Assembly (NCBI RefSeq): GCF_001513955.1
Contig: NZ_KQ948150.1
Coordinates: forward strand, 759,649-823,648
DNA: 64,000 nt
From: Streptomyces pseudovenezuelae
GTDB lineage: Bacteria; Actinomycetota; Actinomycetes; Streptomycetales; Streptomycetaceae
Reading direction: 5' to 3'
In this document: positions 9,801-18,759 of the stretch, piece by piece
Numbering within the stretch: position 1 is the stretch's first letter
How the letters are laid out: each line of letters starts with the position of its first letter
Program-made: the position numbers and the translations under genes
The notes under the pieces: generated by a model
Told to the model about the DNA's origin: nothing
Database searches by the model: none
The model's input: only the letters and a program-made list of their open reading frames with translations

Positions 9801-12800
9801 CACTGGGCGCGATCCCGTCCTCGACCCCGGGATGAATGCCCCGCCCACCGGTCGGCGCACCCCGGCCCGGCTCGACGACGGCCGCACCATGCCCGCGTAC
9901 GTCGACGACCTCGAAGCCCTGCTCCCGGACGATCTGACCGACGCCGAGCGCAGTCAGCTCCTCGCCGGCCCCAGTACCTTCGGTCAGAGCGCGGTCGTGC
10001 TGCGCGGAATCGACCAGGTGGTGGCCCGGATCCGGGAAGAGCTGGGGCGCAGGCCCGGTGTGCGGCCGCGTGACCAGGCCCAGTTGTCGGCGGACGTGGC
10101 GCGGACCCTTCGGGAGAAGCCGAAGTCGCTGGCGGACGGCGGGCGCCCGATCCCGTACGTCAACGAGGACGGCACGCTGCGCGTCCTCCACATCAAGGCG
10201 CGCCACCGCGGCGGCTGGACCCTGTTCGACGACGGCGTCGGTCATGCCGCGAAGCTCGACAGCATGCACCAGGCCGCGGCGGTCTTCGGGTTCACCAAGA
10301 ACGTGCAGTCCAACACCCAGTACGGGTCGGGCGGTCCGCTCGGCCCTGTCGGGTCCGCGGCTTATGGCGGCTACGGCCGGCTCGCCTTCCGGTTCGGCTT
10401 CATCGACAAGGTCGGCTACACGCTCACGGACCAGCGCCAGAACCAGACGGAGACGCGCACGCTCGACGACTCCCGGACCTATCTGGACGACCTCCACTAC
10501 GAGGTGTGGGTCGTCGACGCGGCAGGACAACTCGTCACCGACTCGCACACCGACACGGAGACGGAAACCGCGGAGCCCACAGGCCACGACACCCAAGTCG
10601 TCCCGTCCCGCTTCGCGTTCGGCATACGCAACGGCATCCAGGTCCGGCTCCCCGACAGCGTCACCAAGGTGGGCGAGCCCGGCAGGATCCCGAGGTCGCT
10701 GGACCTGGGCCGCGACACGCAGTACCGATTCGTCAGCGTCGAGGGGTACGGGCCGGTCGCCGCGATCCGGGACTGGGCCGCCTCGCTCCTCGGGGTCCTG
10801 CCGGGCAGCAGCGCGTACCGGGAACTGGACGCCTTCTTCTCGGGCGACAGCTTCCAGCGCCACAGCGCCACGATGGCGCGCGGCCGGCTGACCACCCCTC
10901 CGCTCTACGCCGACGACAAGAACAAGTCGCCGCTCGGCGTGTTCGTCGTCGAAGAGGTCATCCCGCGCAGAGCCGTGCTGTTCGGGGAGACCGACATGGC
11001 AGAGATACGGGACAGCAGCAGCTCCACCGTGCGCAGTGAACGCGTTCGCACCAAGGGCCGCAACATCGTGCTGCAGGCCGCCGCGGGGCCCGCCTTCAAC
11101 TTCTTCGACCCGGGCCTGGCACCGTTCGATCTGCGGCTGCAGTTCGGGCCGAACGCGCAGTACTCGTTCAACCGCAGCCGCGCGGGCGGCCTCGGCGGCT
11201 CCGGCGCGCTGAAGGCGGTGGGCCAGGTGAAGGGCCCGAAAACCGCCCTGTACGTGGTCGTGAAGTCGGTGCGGGTGCGCCGCTCGGGCGACACCGGCCC
11301 GCCCACCCAGTTCCTGACGTGGAGCCTGGACCGGCTGACCAGCGCCGAGGCACGGCGGCTGGCCGGCTGGGACGACGGCACCGCGCTGGTGGTGCGCCAC
11401 GGCGCCGTACCGTACGCGCCGGCCTATCTGAGCGTGGACCGGCCCCGGACCCTCGGCATGCACCGGGTGAAGGAGTTCACCTTCGAGGACGGCCGGCGCA
11501 CCCAGGTCGTACCGGACAGCCGCGACGGAGTGGGGCGCACTCTGCTGGACGCCTTCGCCGACAGCGTGGTGGACGCCGTCGCCGCCCGCCGCAGGGGACT
11601 GGTCGTGCCGCTGCACGAGCTCGACCTGCCCAGGGGCTGGCGTGCCCGCTTCCACGACCTGATCCGGCGCGACCCGGACCGGCTGGCCGCGGAAGCCCGC
11701 AACCTCCCCGTGCCGCCGCGGTGGCGGAACAACAAGCACTACCACGCGGCACTGCAGAACACCCTCCAGATCCTCGGCGTGCTGTCGCAGCAGAACGTCA
11801 CCGGCAGTCTGGAGGCCCTCACCACGGTCGGCCTGCGGGTCCGGCTCTCCGATCCCGGGTCCGTCGGACAGACGTACTACACCGTGTGGGTGCACGGCAC
11901 CCTCAGCGGACGGCAGTACGAGGGCAAGGACATCACCGACGGCATCCGCTTCAGCGCCCAGGGCGCCGAGCGGCTGGACGGCCAGGTCACGGCGCGCCGC
12001 GCCGCGGAGGCGGGCTTCGAGGGCACCCTGTCGGGCCGGGACAACAACGTCGACGACACGGGACGGCGACTGAACACGCTCGGTCTCTCGCTGGGCGCGC
12101 GCAAGGGATGGCAGCGGGAGGCGGAGAGCGGCTTCGGCTCCACCGTCACCGCCGAGCCGATGTCGGTGAGCAAGTCGCCGGCCGACCTGTACCGCTACAC
12201 CCTCGACCTCACCGCGACCCTCGGCGGCTACTGGCGGCCCCGCGGCCTGATCCGCGGCTTCGGGTTCGGCCTGCCTGGACTGCTGGTCCTCGACGAGCCC
12301 ACCGACATCCTGTTCGGGCGTACGTCGCTGGGGTTCCTCAAGGGCGGCGGCCCGGTGCGCGGGCAGGTGCTGATCAGCGTCCCCGTCCAGCACGCCCCCG
12401 AGACCGACCCGCACGCGGACGGCGCGTTCAACCCCTACCTCGCCGCCGAACCCGAGCCCGTGGCGATGAGCACGGAACGCGCCCTGGCCCTCGCCAAGGG
12501 CGATCTCGTACTGCCCGGCGGTGCCGGCGGGAACGGCCGTCTCGCCGCGCGCGGCACCGACCAGTTCCGGGAGCTGCGTCAGCATCCCTACGCGATCGTC
12601 AACGCGGTCCTGACACCCGGGCTGGTCGCGGCGGTGGACGGTGTCCTGCGCCGGGCCTCGGGCAGTACCTGGCATCTGGTGAAGGAGGGCGCCCCCGTCC
12701 GGGAGGCGGTCGTCCGGGTCTTCACCCCCCAGTACCTGACCGCCAACTTCGACCAGAGCTCCGGCCCGCTCGGGCTGATGGGCAGCGGCCTGCTCGGAAA

Positions 12801-15800
12801 GGGGCCCGCCACCGCGTTGTGGGGGACCTACCGCTACGCGACCTCGGTGTCGGGCCTGCACCTGCTCACCGGTCCGAGGCCCATGGACACCGAACTGGCC
12901 GTCGGCGCCACCCGCGTGGCCTCGGGCAAGGTCACCAAGGTCACCACCTTCGTCTTCGGCGGTCAGCTCGGCTACAACGCCGTCCGCAGCCCCGGACACG
13001 GACTGATGGGCGTGTACGGGCTGATCGCGCACCCCGTCTCGACGTCCCGCGCGTCCGCCACGACCCTCGTACGGACCGTCGTCGCCGACGTGAACCGTGC
13101 CTCGTCGGTCCACCAGGTGCTGGTCACCGGCGATGTGCGGCACTGGTTCGCCCTGACCACGAGCCGCCTCGGGACCGGGCGCCTGGGACGGGCGGCGGCG
13201 GGCAGCGCACTCGTCCCGTCGATCCTCGCCGGTGCGGCGGGCATGGAACTGGACACCCCCGCGGGCATGTTGGCCCACCTGCCGGAGAAGAGCGCCCACC
13301 GGATGGGCCTGATCGACGACGGCCTCGGTGACGTGCCCCGCTACGCCCAGCACCGCTGGGCGCCCCAACCCTGGCTGGCGGGAGCCGCGTTCGGGACGTA
13401 CGCGGTCAACTCGCTCGATCCGACGGACGCGTTGCAGGCGTTCGAGCGGCGCCTCGACGGGTCCGGCCTCGACGAGGCGAGCCGGGAGAAGATCCGTCAG
13501 CTCGTCACGGCCCGCGCCACCCGCGCCCTGAAGGGCGAGATGACGACCACCGGACCCTCCGCGATGGTCTCGGTCAGAGGGTCGGGCTGGGGCAGCGTAC
13601 GGATAGGCCGGCGATCGGTCCGGGTCCGCGTCGAACTGATCCCCGGGACGCCCGAGTTCCAGGGACTGGACCACGGCTCCGAGATCGAGGACAACCGGCG
13701 CGCCTCGGAAGTCGTCCTGACCTCCTCCGAGGCGTCCTCCGGGACGGACCTCGGGATCGTGACCGGTCAGGTCGCCCACACCGACAACCCGTCGATCGTG
13801 GGCGCCGGGCCCACATACACCGAAGCGGGGACCCACAGGCAGACGGTGGCATCCAGCCACTCGAACACCACCGTGACGATCTACCGCGCGGTGACCACGG
13901 AACCGCACGCCGAGATCGTCACCCCGTACACGATGCGGATCACCCTGGAGGCCGACGACACCCCTCACCAGGGCGACCCGTCCGGCCGGGAGGCGGACGA
14001 GGGGACCACCACCGCCTTGGACCGCTTCCTGGGCCGGCACCGGATCGTCGAGGAACACGGTGTCGGCGACCTGCGCGAACACGTGCCGCTCAGCCTGATG
14101 GAGCCGACGTCCACCGCATCCACCGGGCCCCGCAGGGCGCTGCCCGCGCCCGACCCCAGGACCGACCCCGCTCTGACAAGAGCCCCCCGGCCGACACCCC
14201 TGCCCGCCGTACGGAAGGAGATCAGGGCCGTCCACGGCGACGGCGTCGAGCGGCCGTTCACCTTCCCCGAGAACGGCTTTCACCCCCGCGGCATCCTCGG
14301 CGTCGACACCATCCGCACGGCGAACGACCTCCTGCTCGCCCGGGCCTACGACGCCGGTTTCTCGCTCGCCGTGCTGCAGTCCGAAAACGGTCCCGACGAC
14401 GCGGCCCTGACCCAACTCCTGCGCCAAACAAAGAAGTCGGGCCTGACCCGCACCGGTACCGGCTCCGCCCAGGCACTGGAGGACGCCACCAGCCTCATGG
14501 CGGTCACCTCCTTCTACCCGCGCACCCTGGAGCCCGCGGGCTACCAGATCGCCGGGCTGACCGAGAAGTCCTTCCTCGGAAGCGACTCCGGAGAACTGTC
14601 CCTGCACTCCACACCGGACTTCAGCCGCGCCCTGCTGCTGACGGTCACCGATGGCGCCCGCCTTGAGGTGCTCCACCAGTCCGGCGAGGCCGCCGCCACC
14701 GCGCTGGCCGACGAGCACACGCAGTCCGGCCACCTCGGCGCCGGATTCCTCTACGACGCCTCCCAGGACATCGGCCTCAACCAGGTCGGCCTCCTCGGCG
14801 GCGGGCCCCACGCCCTCGACGCCGACACCGGGCCGACCTCCGACGACCACCTGAGCTCCAGGAACCTCAAGCCCAAGACCCCCCGTGTGTTCCTGTTCGC
14901 GATTCCCGCCCGGTTCGTCGGCGTCGGCGACGTCCACCGGACCTTCAAGGATTCCCGGGCCATGACGTACCTGCGCGGCACCTTCGGACACGCCAGGCCG
15001 GGTGCGCAGGCGATGGAGAGCCAGGCATACGTCGTCGCGTGGGTGCGCGAGGACGTCGCCCGCGAGCTGATGCTCATCACCGACTCCAATTTCCCCGAGT
15101 CCGCACGCAAGGCGTGGGACGCGGTCGGCGAAGCGAGCACGGGCTGGGTGGCAGCGGACACCGCCTACTGGGCGAAGCGGCGCACCGCGATCCATCTGCG
15201 CGACGCCGTCAGGGCGGCGGAGACGGCCGCCACCGACACCCGCAACCGCCTCACCCCGCTTCTGGACGCCGCCGAGAGCGCCGACACCGCACTCGAACAG
15301 GCCGAGAGCGACGCGCGCACCGACCACGACACCGCACGCCGGCTCACCGAAGCCGCCGACTCCCTCGACCGGGCCGACACCGGCCTGCGCACGGCCCGGG
15401 AGACCGCGCGCACGGACCGCGCCCACGCGCAGGACCTAGTGCGGAGGGCCCAGGACACCCTCGACATGCTGCCCGGCTGGTCCGAACTACCCGGCAACGA
15501 ACTGGGCCCGGAACAGTTCCAGCAGGCCACGGACGAACTCGACGCGGCACGCCGACGGGCCGACGAACTCCGCGACGCGGCCGACCGTGCCGTCGCGACC
15601 GCCCAGCTCGCCCGCGACAACGCCGAGGCACGGCTCGCCACGCTCGAACAGGAAGCCGATCCGTCCACCACGCCGATGCCGACGCCGGCCGCCGACGCCG
15701 ACCGGGCCCGGCACACCGCCGCAAGGCTCGTCGAGACCGCCGGCCGACGGCTCGCCCGCGCCCGTTCCCGGCAGACCACGGCGAACGGCCGGCTCACCGC

Positions 15801-18759
15801 GCCCGCCCGTGCCCACGCCGCCGCGACCGAACGTCTCAAGGCCGCCCGCGACGCCTTCGAGGCCCGGCGCCAGGAACTCGCCCTGCTGCGGGCGGCGGCC
15901 GACACCGCCGCCGCCGAGTACCACCGGGTGCGCGCCGCAGCCGACCAGCTCACCCGCTGGCACCGCCTCGCCGCCACCGAGAGCGGCAGGAACGAACTCG
16001 ACGGGCTCACGCAACCGCCCGAGGTCAGCTACCAGCCACCGCCCCAGCCCGCCCCCGAACCCACCCCGGAGCGCCCCCGCTACACCCGGGACACCACCGG
16101 ACCGGACACCCGGCTCGTCTCACCCGCTCAGGAGACCTACGTCCTGGTCGACGTGCCGAGAGACGGCGACGCGTTCTTCCACGCCCTCCTCCAGGGCCTG
16201 GACGGCGCCGACCCGGGCCTGCTCGCCGATGTCGGCATCGACCCCACCGGCCCCGACGCCGTCCCCAGCCTGCGCCGCAGGCTCGCCGCCCGGCTGACCG
16301 ACCCGGCCGATGTCGACCTGCTGGCCTTCGTGACCCCCGACGACACCGACACCTTCAGTGCGCGTGACCTCGACGACGCGGGCCTGGACCTTGGCAACGA
16401 CACCCCCGCCCGCCGTGAGTTCGACGCCCTCGGCTTCATCCCGCACGCCGCCGACCTGAGCGCGGACGCCCGCGCGGGGCTCGCGGTCGCCCAGCTCCTG
16501 CGGCGCGGCGACGCCGACTCGGAGCGTGGCTGGAACCACTCGGCCGCGGACCTTCTGCCGATGCTCACCGCGCGCACCTTCGGCGTCCGGATCACCGTCG
16601 TCAGGGAGGACGGCAGCTTCGACCACTACGACCCGGACGGCGGACCACCGCCCGCGGGCGGTACGACCGGTTCGGCACGCCGCGGTCTGCAGGGCCTGGT
16701 CGACGACGCCGATCGACCTCGCCCGCAGGTGATCCTCAGCCTGACCGACCGCCACTACCAGGTGGCCCGGCCCGCGGGGCTGACCGCACCGGCCGACGAC
16801 AAGCAGCCGACGGACCGAACCAAGGCCTTGCCAGCACCGAAGGCCGACGGGGCGAACACGGCACAGACCGAACCTGAGCCCTCCGACCGGACCGGACCCG
16901 TCCCCCCGCCCGTGCCGCCCCGCTCGCCCGGGCCGTCCGGGCGGCGGATCGACGCCGACGATTGGTCCTTCTCCGTACGACCGGTGCCGGGGGACGGGGA
17001 CTGTCTGTTCCGCGCGGTGCTGGACAGCATGGCGGCCCAGCACCCCGGCAGGCGGGCGCCGGGCTCTGCCACGGCACTGCAAGGGGTGCGAGGCCGCCTT
17101 GCCGGCTGGTACGCCGATTCCGCCGACGCGGCCGACCTGCGCGCCCTGCACGCTTCCCAGGACCCCCTGGAGGCGCTGGTCGCGGATCTCTTCCCTCACC
17201 TGGACGACCTCCAGGACCTCCTGGGTCTCAGCACAGCTCCCCGGCTGACCGACGAGCAACGGGAGCGGATCACGCGCCGCCTCACGCAGGATCAGCGCAA
17301 GGCCGACCTGCGCGCCCTCGCAGCCGACGAGCGGGAACGCGAGCTGCTGTCCGGCTTTCCGGCCGCGGCCGTCGCGCAACTCCTGCCTCCCGCCACAGCC
17401 GACCCCTGGCAGACGGATCCGGCCCGCGCCCGGCGACTGAGCCGACAGGCCCAGGCCGACACCCTGCGGGCCGACGTGCTCAGCCTGCTGCGCGCACCCG
17501 CGGGCGGCAGGCGGGCGGACGCGGTGTGGCGACGGATCCGCGCGGCCCTGCCCCCGGAGGCCAGGGCCCATGTCCCCTCGTCCCTGCCTGCGTTCACGGC
17601 GATGGGATACGGCGATCTCGTCGCCCGCTCCCTGGCGTCCCCGGCGCTGTGGCACACCCCGTTCTACGACGACGCGCCCGTGCTGCTGTCCCGTTGGCTG
17701 GGGGTACGTCTCGTCCTCGTCCAGCCGGGGGGCGGGAACGGGGGACACACCGTCATGGATCTCGCCCCGGACGCCACCGGCCCCACCGTGTACGTCCACT
17801 ACAACGGCCGTGACCACTACGAGGGGCTGGTTCCGGTGGCCGCGGACGCCTCGGGCAGTTCGCCGGACCCACGGCCGCGGCAGCAGGACGAACGCCCCCC
17901 GCAGCCCGCACTCTCGGCGCAGGACCGCACGACACGCGACCGGCTCGCGGCCCTCCTGCGCCGTCACGGCGTCGACGACGCCGACGCGCGGCGCCTGACG
18001 GCCGGGCTGACGGCATCGACCCTGGCGCGACTGCGGTCGGCCGCGCAGGACACCGGTGCCCTCGACGCCGGGGCCGGCGTCCCGCCCGTGGCACAGGAGA
18101 CGACGGACCACAGAGATCCCGCCGGTGACGAGGCCCGGTCCACCGCCCCGCCCGTACCCGTCTGGAGCCCTGAGGGCGTACTCACCCTCAATGGGACGTC
18201 CTTTCAGCTGCCCGAAGTACCCGGAGAGGGCGACCGGTTCACCGAGGCCCTGGTCCACGCCTTGCGGACCGGGCTCCCGCACGCCGGGCGGCAGGGCGGC
18301 GCCCTGCTCGCCGCGCTGACGGCCGAGGGCGGACCCGACGCCCTGCACCGCTGGGCCGAGCAGCGACTCGCCGCCCCCGATGCCGCGGAGGGCGCACCAC
18401 TGCTCGCCGGCCCGGATTGGCACGGAGGCCTTCAGGAGTTGGCCACGCAGGACCTCGCGCGGGCCGGTGTGCGGCTCAACGCGGAACAGAGCGTCTTCGT
18501 CGAACTCGGTGGAACCGCGCTGCCGGTGGCGGAGCTCGACGTCTCCCTGCCCCAGCGTTACCGGCTGCTGCGGCAGACGGCTCACCGTGGTCCCCTCACC
18601 GAAACCATCGCCGAACTGATCGCGCAGGAGCTGGGTGTGAGACTGACGATCATCGAACGGGAAGGCAGGGTACGCCTGTTCGGGCCCTTGAATGGAACTG
18701 TTGTCGTCCTGGCCCGGGTCGGGGGTGTCTATCGTCCCGCCGTGGCGCCAACTCGCTGA
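3844..18759 (+). CDS. Giant (4971-residue) polymorphic-toxin-like protein: WXG/CpnT-like N-terminus, Fic-like motif, three C-terminal OTU-like units
   Basis: GTG start directly after an in-frame TGA, with GGGAGAGG upstream. Residues 1-330 are helical, then hydrophobic, ending in a Gly/Trp-rich segment like the CpnT-type WXG N-domain that addresses toxins to type VII secretion. A Gly/Pro/Ser/Thr linker follows. Acidic Ser/Asp/Glu tracts lie near 814-850, 869-912 and 1694-1726. Residues 1470-1478 read QPFTDANSR, like the Fic motif HPFxxGNGR with its His replaced by Gln. Residues ~2085-3470 are beta-rich and unrecognised. Residues ~3780-4060 are Ala-rich coiled coil. The C-terminus has three OTU protease-like units: DGDAFFHA (Ala4110 at the Cys position, His4304 kept), DGDCLFRA (Cys4387, His4658) and GEGDRF (Arg4798, no His). 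Only the middle unit can be catalytic. Cys4387 is the only cysteine in the protein. Inferred: a secreted effector delivering an OTU-type cysteine peptidase; no dedicated immunity gene is evident. Confidence 0.8.
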   Translation: MEEINFPPDVRKMLFVLIGEMPLQARENLLYASRELYSFYGKNLTKLRDTARDTIQKSRDSLPPAVAEQYVQGLTMLIGEGRGNDPVQRVLDQITDLENRQIDLSQNVQGAKWEIIAEIIMLIAELAILTALMAFTGGASVSQIFLARARSRFAVLMIIDRLLTMTHIMPTLTEAVTEALQTLAVRLAQIALNSGRRKPDGIDWGDVGKAAAFGAVVGLFGSVFEWVAKPFKSIFKDFNADVLDKFKFNPNNLNYKLLKNGPPEIVGAFVVAGAAEGLGEYVVTGAFEGNWDFKWETFVGSGSSAVFELGASAALGGAGLWAYNKYFDNKHMFTEINDLSGSSGGGAGGSSGGGRGNSGGGYGGSAPASPVTGAPSILPGPGPGPGPSPSTSYTPPPTTSNRVITPTPSTASAAPDVPTATSASPRPYNPPSGSLTDTVTDIESVLNPASPLPTTSSTTGDFTDASGPTLPKPSLAPTGSVETDSATTPTDFGDPEFSGSDTSSYDPDVITPADPVSTATGPSHTPSVGTGGGTRQPTPEIVTAARDEHADAMRAVTEANAKAETIRQRVETGVGSSRDADALKRATADVQKAESHLAQTEEHLRELGIDPHAPESQGPDDPHVPVVRRDEAQRQWIADRITAADLPAELTTGSTDPTGLSDLDRVKSQMVQPGSWSPELDTTAANATRRIWQDAYADFVDAVPDDVRDNAGQAWSTATSLVLPLELHPVLADSRHALESYRSAVRQVADVLVTGGGREAATTLADRLRHGLDLPARLRGGASGSTPGAPAAVPTAGNSASRPGHQPSDPGGHPSDSDEASSESSDSSDSEADSEAENDSENDSDDEPTTVTPPRRPPTSSGSAHQPDDSESESEDDSEEESESEADEPGESDSEDESSDDDAEDDSDDDSDAGLAAMPVRGGPANPPGRATAVPTASAHRSAPSVPEPPDFRPAPVSAEDLERLRYQSEAEQFESRLADFLSEHPDVTAEVKRFVALLWEKTPQVMRPMLGSLDSSVPGSVGRSLGALEEVVQNGNFREQTVLLWNALRYHVFDSLHGTRKNYPPVIAADRRWRGTPSDGLPERDPETARPPLSRAERDFSANGTDWITGAERSGIAHRPPAAEPTDERPLTVEDSPHYAAQSTGALLMTGLSGTAYFWLNAVEAANKQWDAGLDLGLMRLALVGTLLANRHHSLHEVLTATELWASEEAHPERHGLDFAYDDSWDRYNNLQPLSERELRDNVAVGGRFPSERVREFYQGGTSGGPSRSAAPRLSDLLLQGSWWRLFIDPNVHDEVFAPKPEDIGGHLDRTKYPGYRKGMNELYAEVLDGGRGDRDWSRIDVDAYEEMHDLATRHLTDGGQNRSTTWSGSSMVTHRGTGVESLAADVGEETVLGRPLLVDFNAQRPGGPKPMMVFWLGGRVSSNYTVDEARAAVQELLDRYYDEVAVALGPDDKLRAIARVTRALQILQPFTDANSRVNVHTLMQKFLLEQGFRPAVLMNSHSLFLGGFSVPEIVAHLKDGMALFDQHLRWARWDGFNQFGGPRDTRLVDTLAQGMGLTGDAPAELRRRVVDTVRTARAMFGDEIPGDDQAGQTRWLGAFQRLRDTAGTLFPELSGPDAVSEYVARVYELGPEDDLFDEHVLATVESVASLPADGTPLDMSAVREYLPDLPDDQAQSENAEATAEPGPDAGIDDESEEESEEDSDDESDPGDDSDSDDDSDSDDAPPPLPQTVFHPSAPAPAPGPAPETRGAPAAEAPLLLPSMAFDPKSGPGGRQRGGLRGGSRDNGVDPLASRWAVGRSVTLMAPRHAAEGETVPTRVPVASVPVPEGKGKNTPQESWFPVTLREPSDPLDPSDSESVRSGSSDAVRPGYEVSDMGRVRLPDHQELDAEGWVGFGDDFVHLPSGAYLRGDSGWIGRVDNIEALRQVLDELDPDTTPYTLVANRSSGVYLTPADTGTQAVRLPLDHKDDKTPEPPDPSEQKTQGTGRDPVLDPGMNAPPTGRRTPARLDDGRTMPAYVDDLEALLPDDLTDAERSQLLAGPSTFGQSAVVLRGIDQVVARIREELGRRPGVRPRDQAQLSADVARTLREKPKSLADGGRPIPYVNEDGTLRVLHIKARHRGGWTLFDDGVGHAAKLDSMHQAAAVFGFTKNVQSNTQYGSGGPLGPVGSAAYGGYGRLAFRFGFIDKVGYTLTDQRQNQTETRTLDDSRTYLDDLHYEVWVVDAAGQLVTDSHTDTETETAEPTGHDTQVVPSRFAFGIRNGIQVRLPDSVTKVGEPGRIPRSLDLGRDTQYRFVSVEGYGPVAAIRDWAASLLGVLPGSSAYRELDAFFSGDSFQRHSATMARGRLTTPPLYADDKNKSPLGVFVVEEVIPRRAVLFGETDMAEIRDSSSSTVRSERVRTKGRNIVLQAAAGPAFNFFDPGLAPFDLRLQFGPNAQYSFNRSRAGGLGGSGALKAVGQVKGPKTALYVVVKSVRVRRSGDTGPPTQFLTWSLDRLTSAEARRLAGWDDGTALVVRHGAVPYAPAYLSVDRPRTLGMHRVKEFTFEDGRRTQVVPDSRDGVGRTLLDAFADSVVDAVAARRRGLVVPLHELDLPRGWRARFHDLIRRDPDRLAAEARNLPVPPRWRNNKHYHAALQNTLQILGVLSQQNVTGSLEALTTVGLRVRLSDPGSVGQTYYTVWVHGTLSGRQYEGKDITDGIRFSAQGAERLDGQVTARRAAEAGFEGTLSGRDNNVDDTGRRLNTLGLSLGARKGWQREAESGFGSTVTAEPMSVSKSPADLYRYTLDLTATLGGYWRPRGLIRGFGFGLPGLLVLDEPTDILFGRTSLGFLKGGGPVRGQVLISVPVQHAPETDPHADGAFNPYLAAEPEPVAMSTERALALAKGDLVLPGGAGGNGRLAARGTDQFRELRQHPYAIVNAVLTPGLVAAVDGVLRRASGSTWHLVKEGAPVREAVVRVFTPQYLTANFDQSSGPLGLMGSGLLGKGPATALWGTYRYATSVSGLHLLTGPRPMDTELAVGATRVASGKVTKVTTFVFGGQLGYNAVRSPGHGLMGVYGLIAHPVSTSRASATTLVRTVVADVNRASSVHQVLVTGDVRHWFALTTSRLGTGRLGRAAAGSALVPSILAGAAGMELDTPAGMLAHLPEKSAHRMGLIDDGLGDVPRYAQHRWAPQPWLAGAAFGTYAVNSLDPTDALQAFERRLDGSGLDEASREKIRQLVTARATRALKGEMTTTGPSAMVSVRGSGWGSVRIGRRSVRVRVELIPGTPEFQGLDHGSEIEDNRRASEVVLTSSEASSGTDLGIVTGQVAHTDNPSIVGAGPTYTEAGTHRQTVASSHSNTTVTIYRAVTTEPHAEIVTPYTMRITLEADDTPHQGDPSGREADEGTTTALDRFLGRHRIVEEHGVGDLREHVPLSLMEPTSTASTGPRRALPAPDPRTDPALTRAPRPTPLPAVRKEIRAVHGDGVERPFTFPENGFHPRGILGVDTIRTANDLLLARAYDAGFSLAVLQSENGPDDAALTQLLRQTKKSGLTRTGTGSAQALEDATSLMAVTSFYPRTLEPAGYQIAGLTEKSFLGSDSGELSLHSTPDFSRALLLTVTDGARLEVLHQSGEAAATALADEHTQSGHLGAGFLYDASQDIGLNQVGLLGGGPHALDADTGPTSDDHLSSRNLKPKTPRVFLFAIPARFVGVGDVHRTFKDSRAMTYLRGTFGHARPGAQAMESQAYVVAWVREDVARELMLITDSNFPESARKAWDAVGEASTGWVAADTAYWAKRRTAIHLRDAVRAAETAATDTRNRLTPLLDAAESADTALEQAESDARTDHDTARRLTEAADSLDRADTGLRTARETARTDRAHAQDLVRRAQDTLDMLPGWSELPGNELGPEQFQQATDELDAARRRADELRDAADRAVATAQLARDNAEARLATLEQEADPSTTPMPTPAADADRARHTAARLVETAGRRLARARSRQTTANGRLTAPARAHAAATERLKAARDAFEARRQELALLRAAADTAAAEYHRVRAAADQLTRWHRLAATESGRNELDGLTQPPEVSYQPPPQPAPEPTPERPRYTRDTTGPDTRLVSPAQETYVLVDVPRDGDAFFHALLQGLDGADPGLLADVGIDPTGPDAVPSLRRRLAARLTDPADVDLLAFVTPDDTDTFSARDLDDAGLDLGNDTPARREFDALGFIPHAADLSADARAGLAVAQLLRRGDADSERGWNHSAADLLPMLTARTFGVRITVVREDGSFDHYDPDGGPPPAGGTTGSARRGLQGLVDDADRPRPQVILSLTDRHYQVARPAGLTAPADDKQPTDRTKALPAPKADGANTAQTEPEPSDRTGPVPPPVPPRSPGPSGRRIDADDWSFSVRPVPGDGDCLFRAVLDSMAAQHPGRRAPGSATALQGVRGRLAGWYADSADAADLRALHASQDPLEALVADLFPHLDDLQDLLGLSTAPRLTDEQRERITRRLTQDQRKADLRALAADERERELLSGFPAAAVAQLLPPATADPWQTDPARARRLSRQAQADTLRADVLSLLRAPAGGRRADAVWRRIRAALPPEARAHVPSSLPAFTAMGYGDLVARSLASPALWHTPFYDDAPVLLSRWLGVRLVLVQPGGGNGGHTVMDLAPDATGPTVYVHYNGRDHYEGLVPVAADASGSSPDPRPRQQDERPPQPALSAQDRTTRDRLAALLRRHGVDDADARRLTAGLTASTLARLRSAAQDTGALDAGAGVPPVAQETTDHRDPAGDEARSTAPPVPVWSPEGVLTLNGTSFQLPEVPGEGDRFTEALVHALRTGLPHAGRQGGALLAALTAEGGPDALHRWAEQRLAAPDAAEGAPLLAGPDWHGGLQELATQDLARAGVRLNAEQSVFVELGGTALPVAELDVSLPQRYRLLRQTAHRGPLTETIAELIAQELGVRLTIIEREGRVRLFGPLNGTVVVLARVGGVYRPAVAPTR

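Noticed and set aside
9226..15426. Very long minus-strand open frame (over 2000 codons) opposite the giant gene
   Set aside because: It is antisense to a gene with clear domains and codon bias; its translation is Gly/Arg/Val-rich without any family. Long antisense frames are normal in high-GC DNA.
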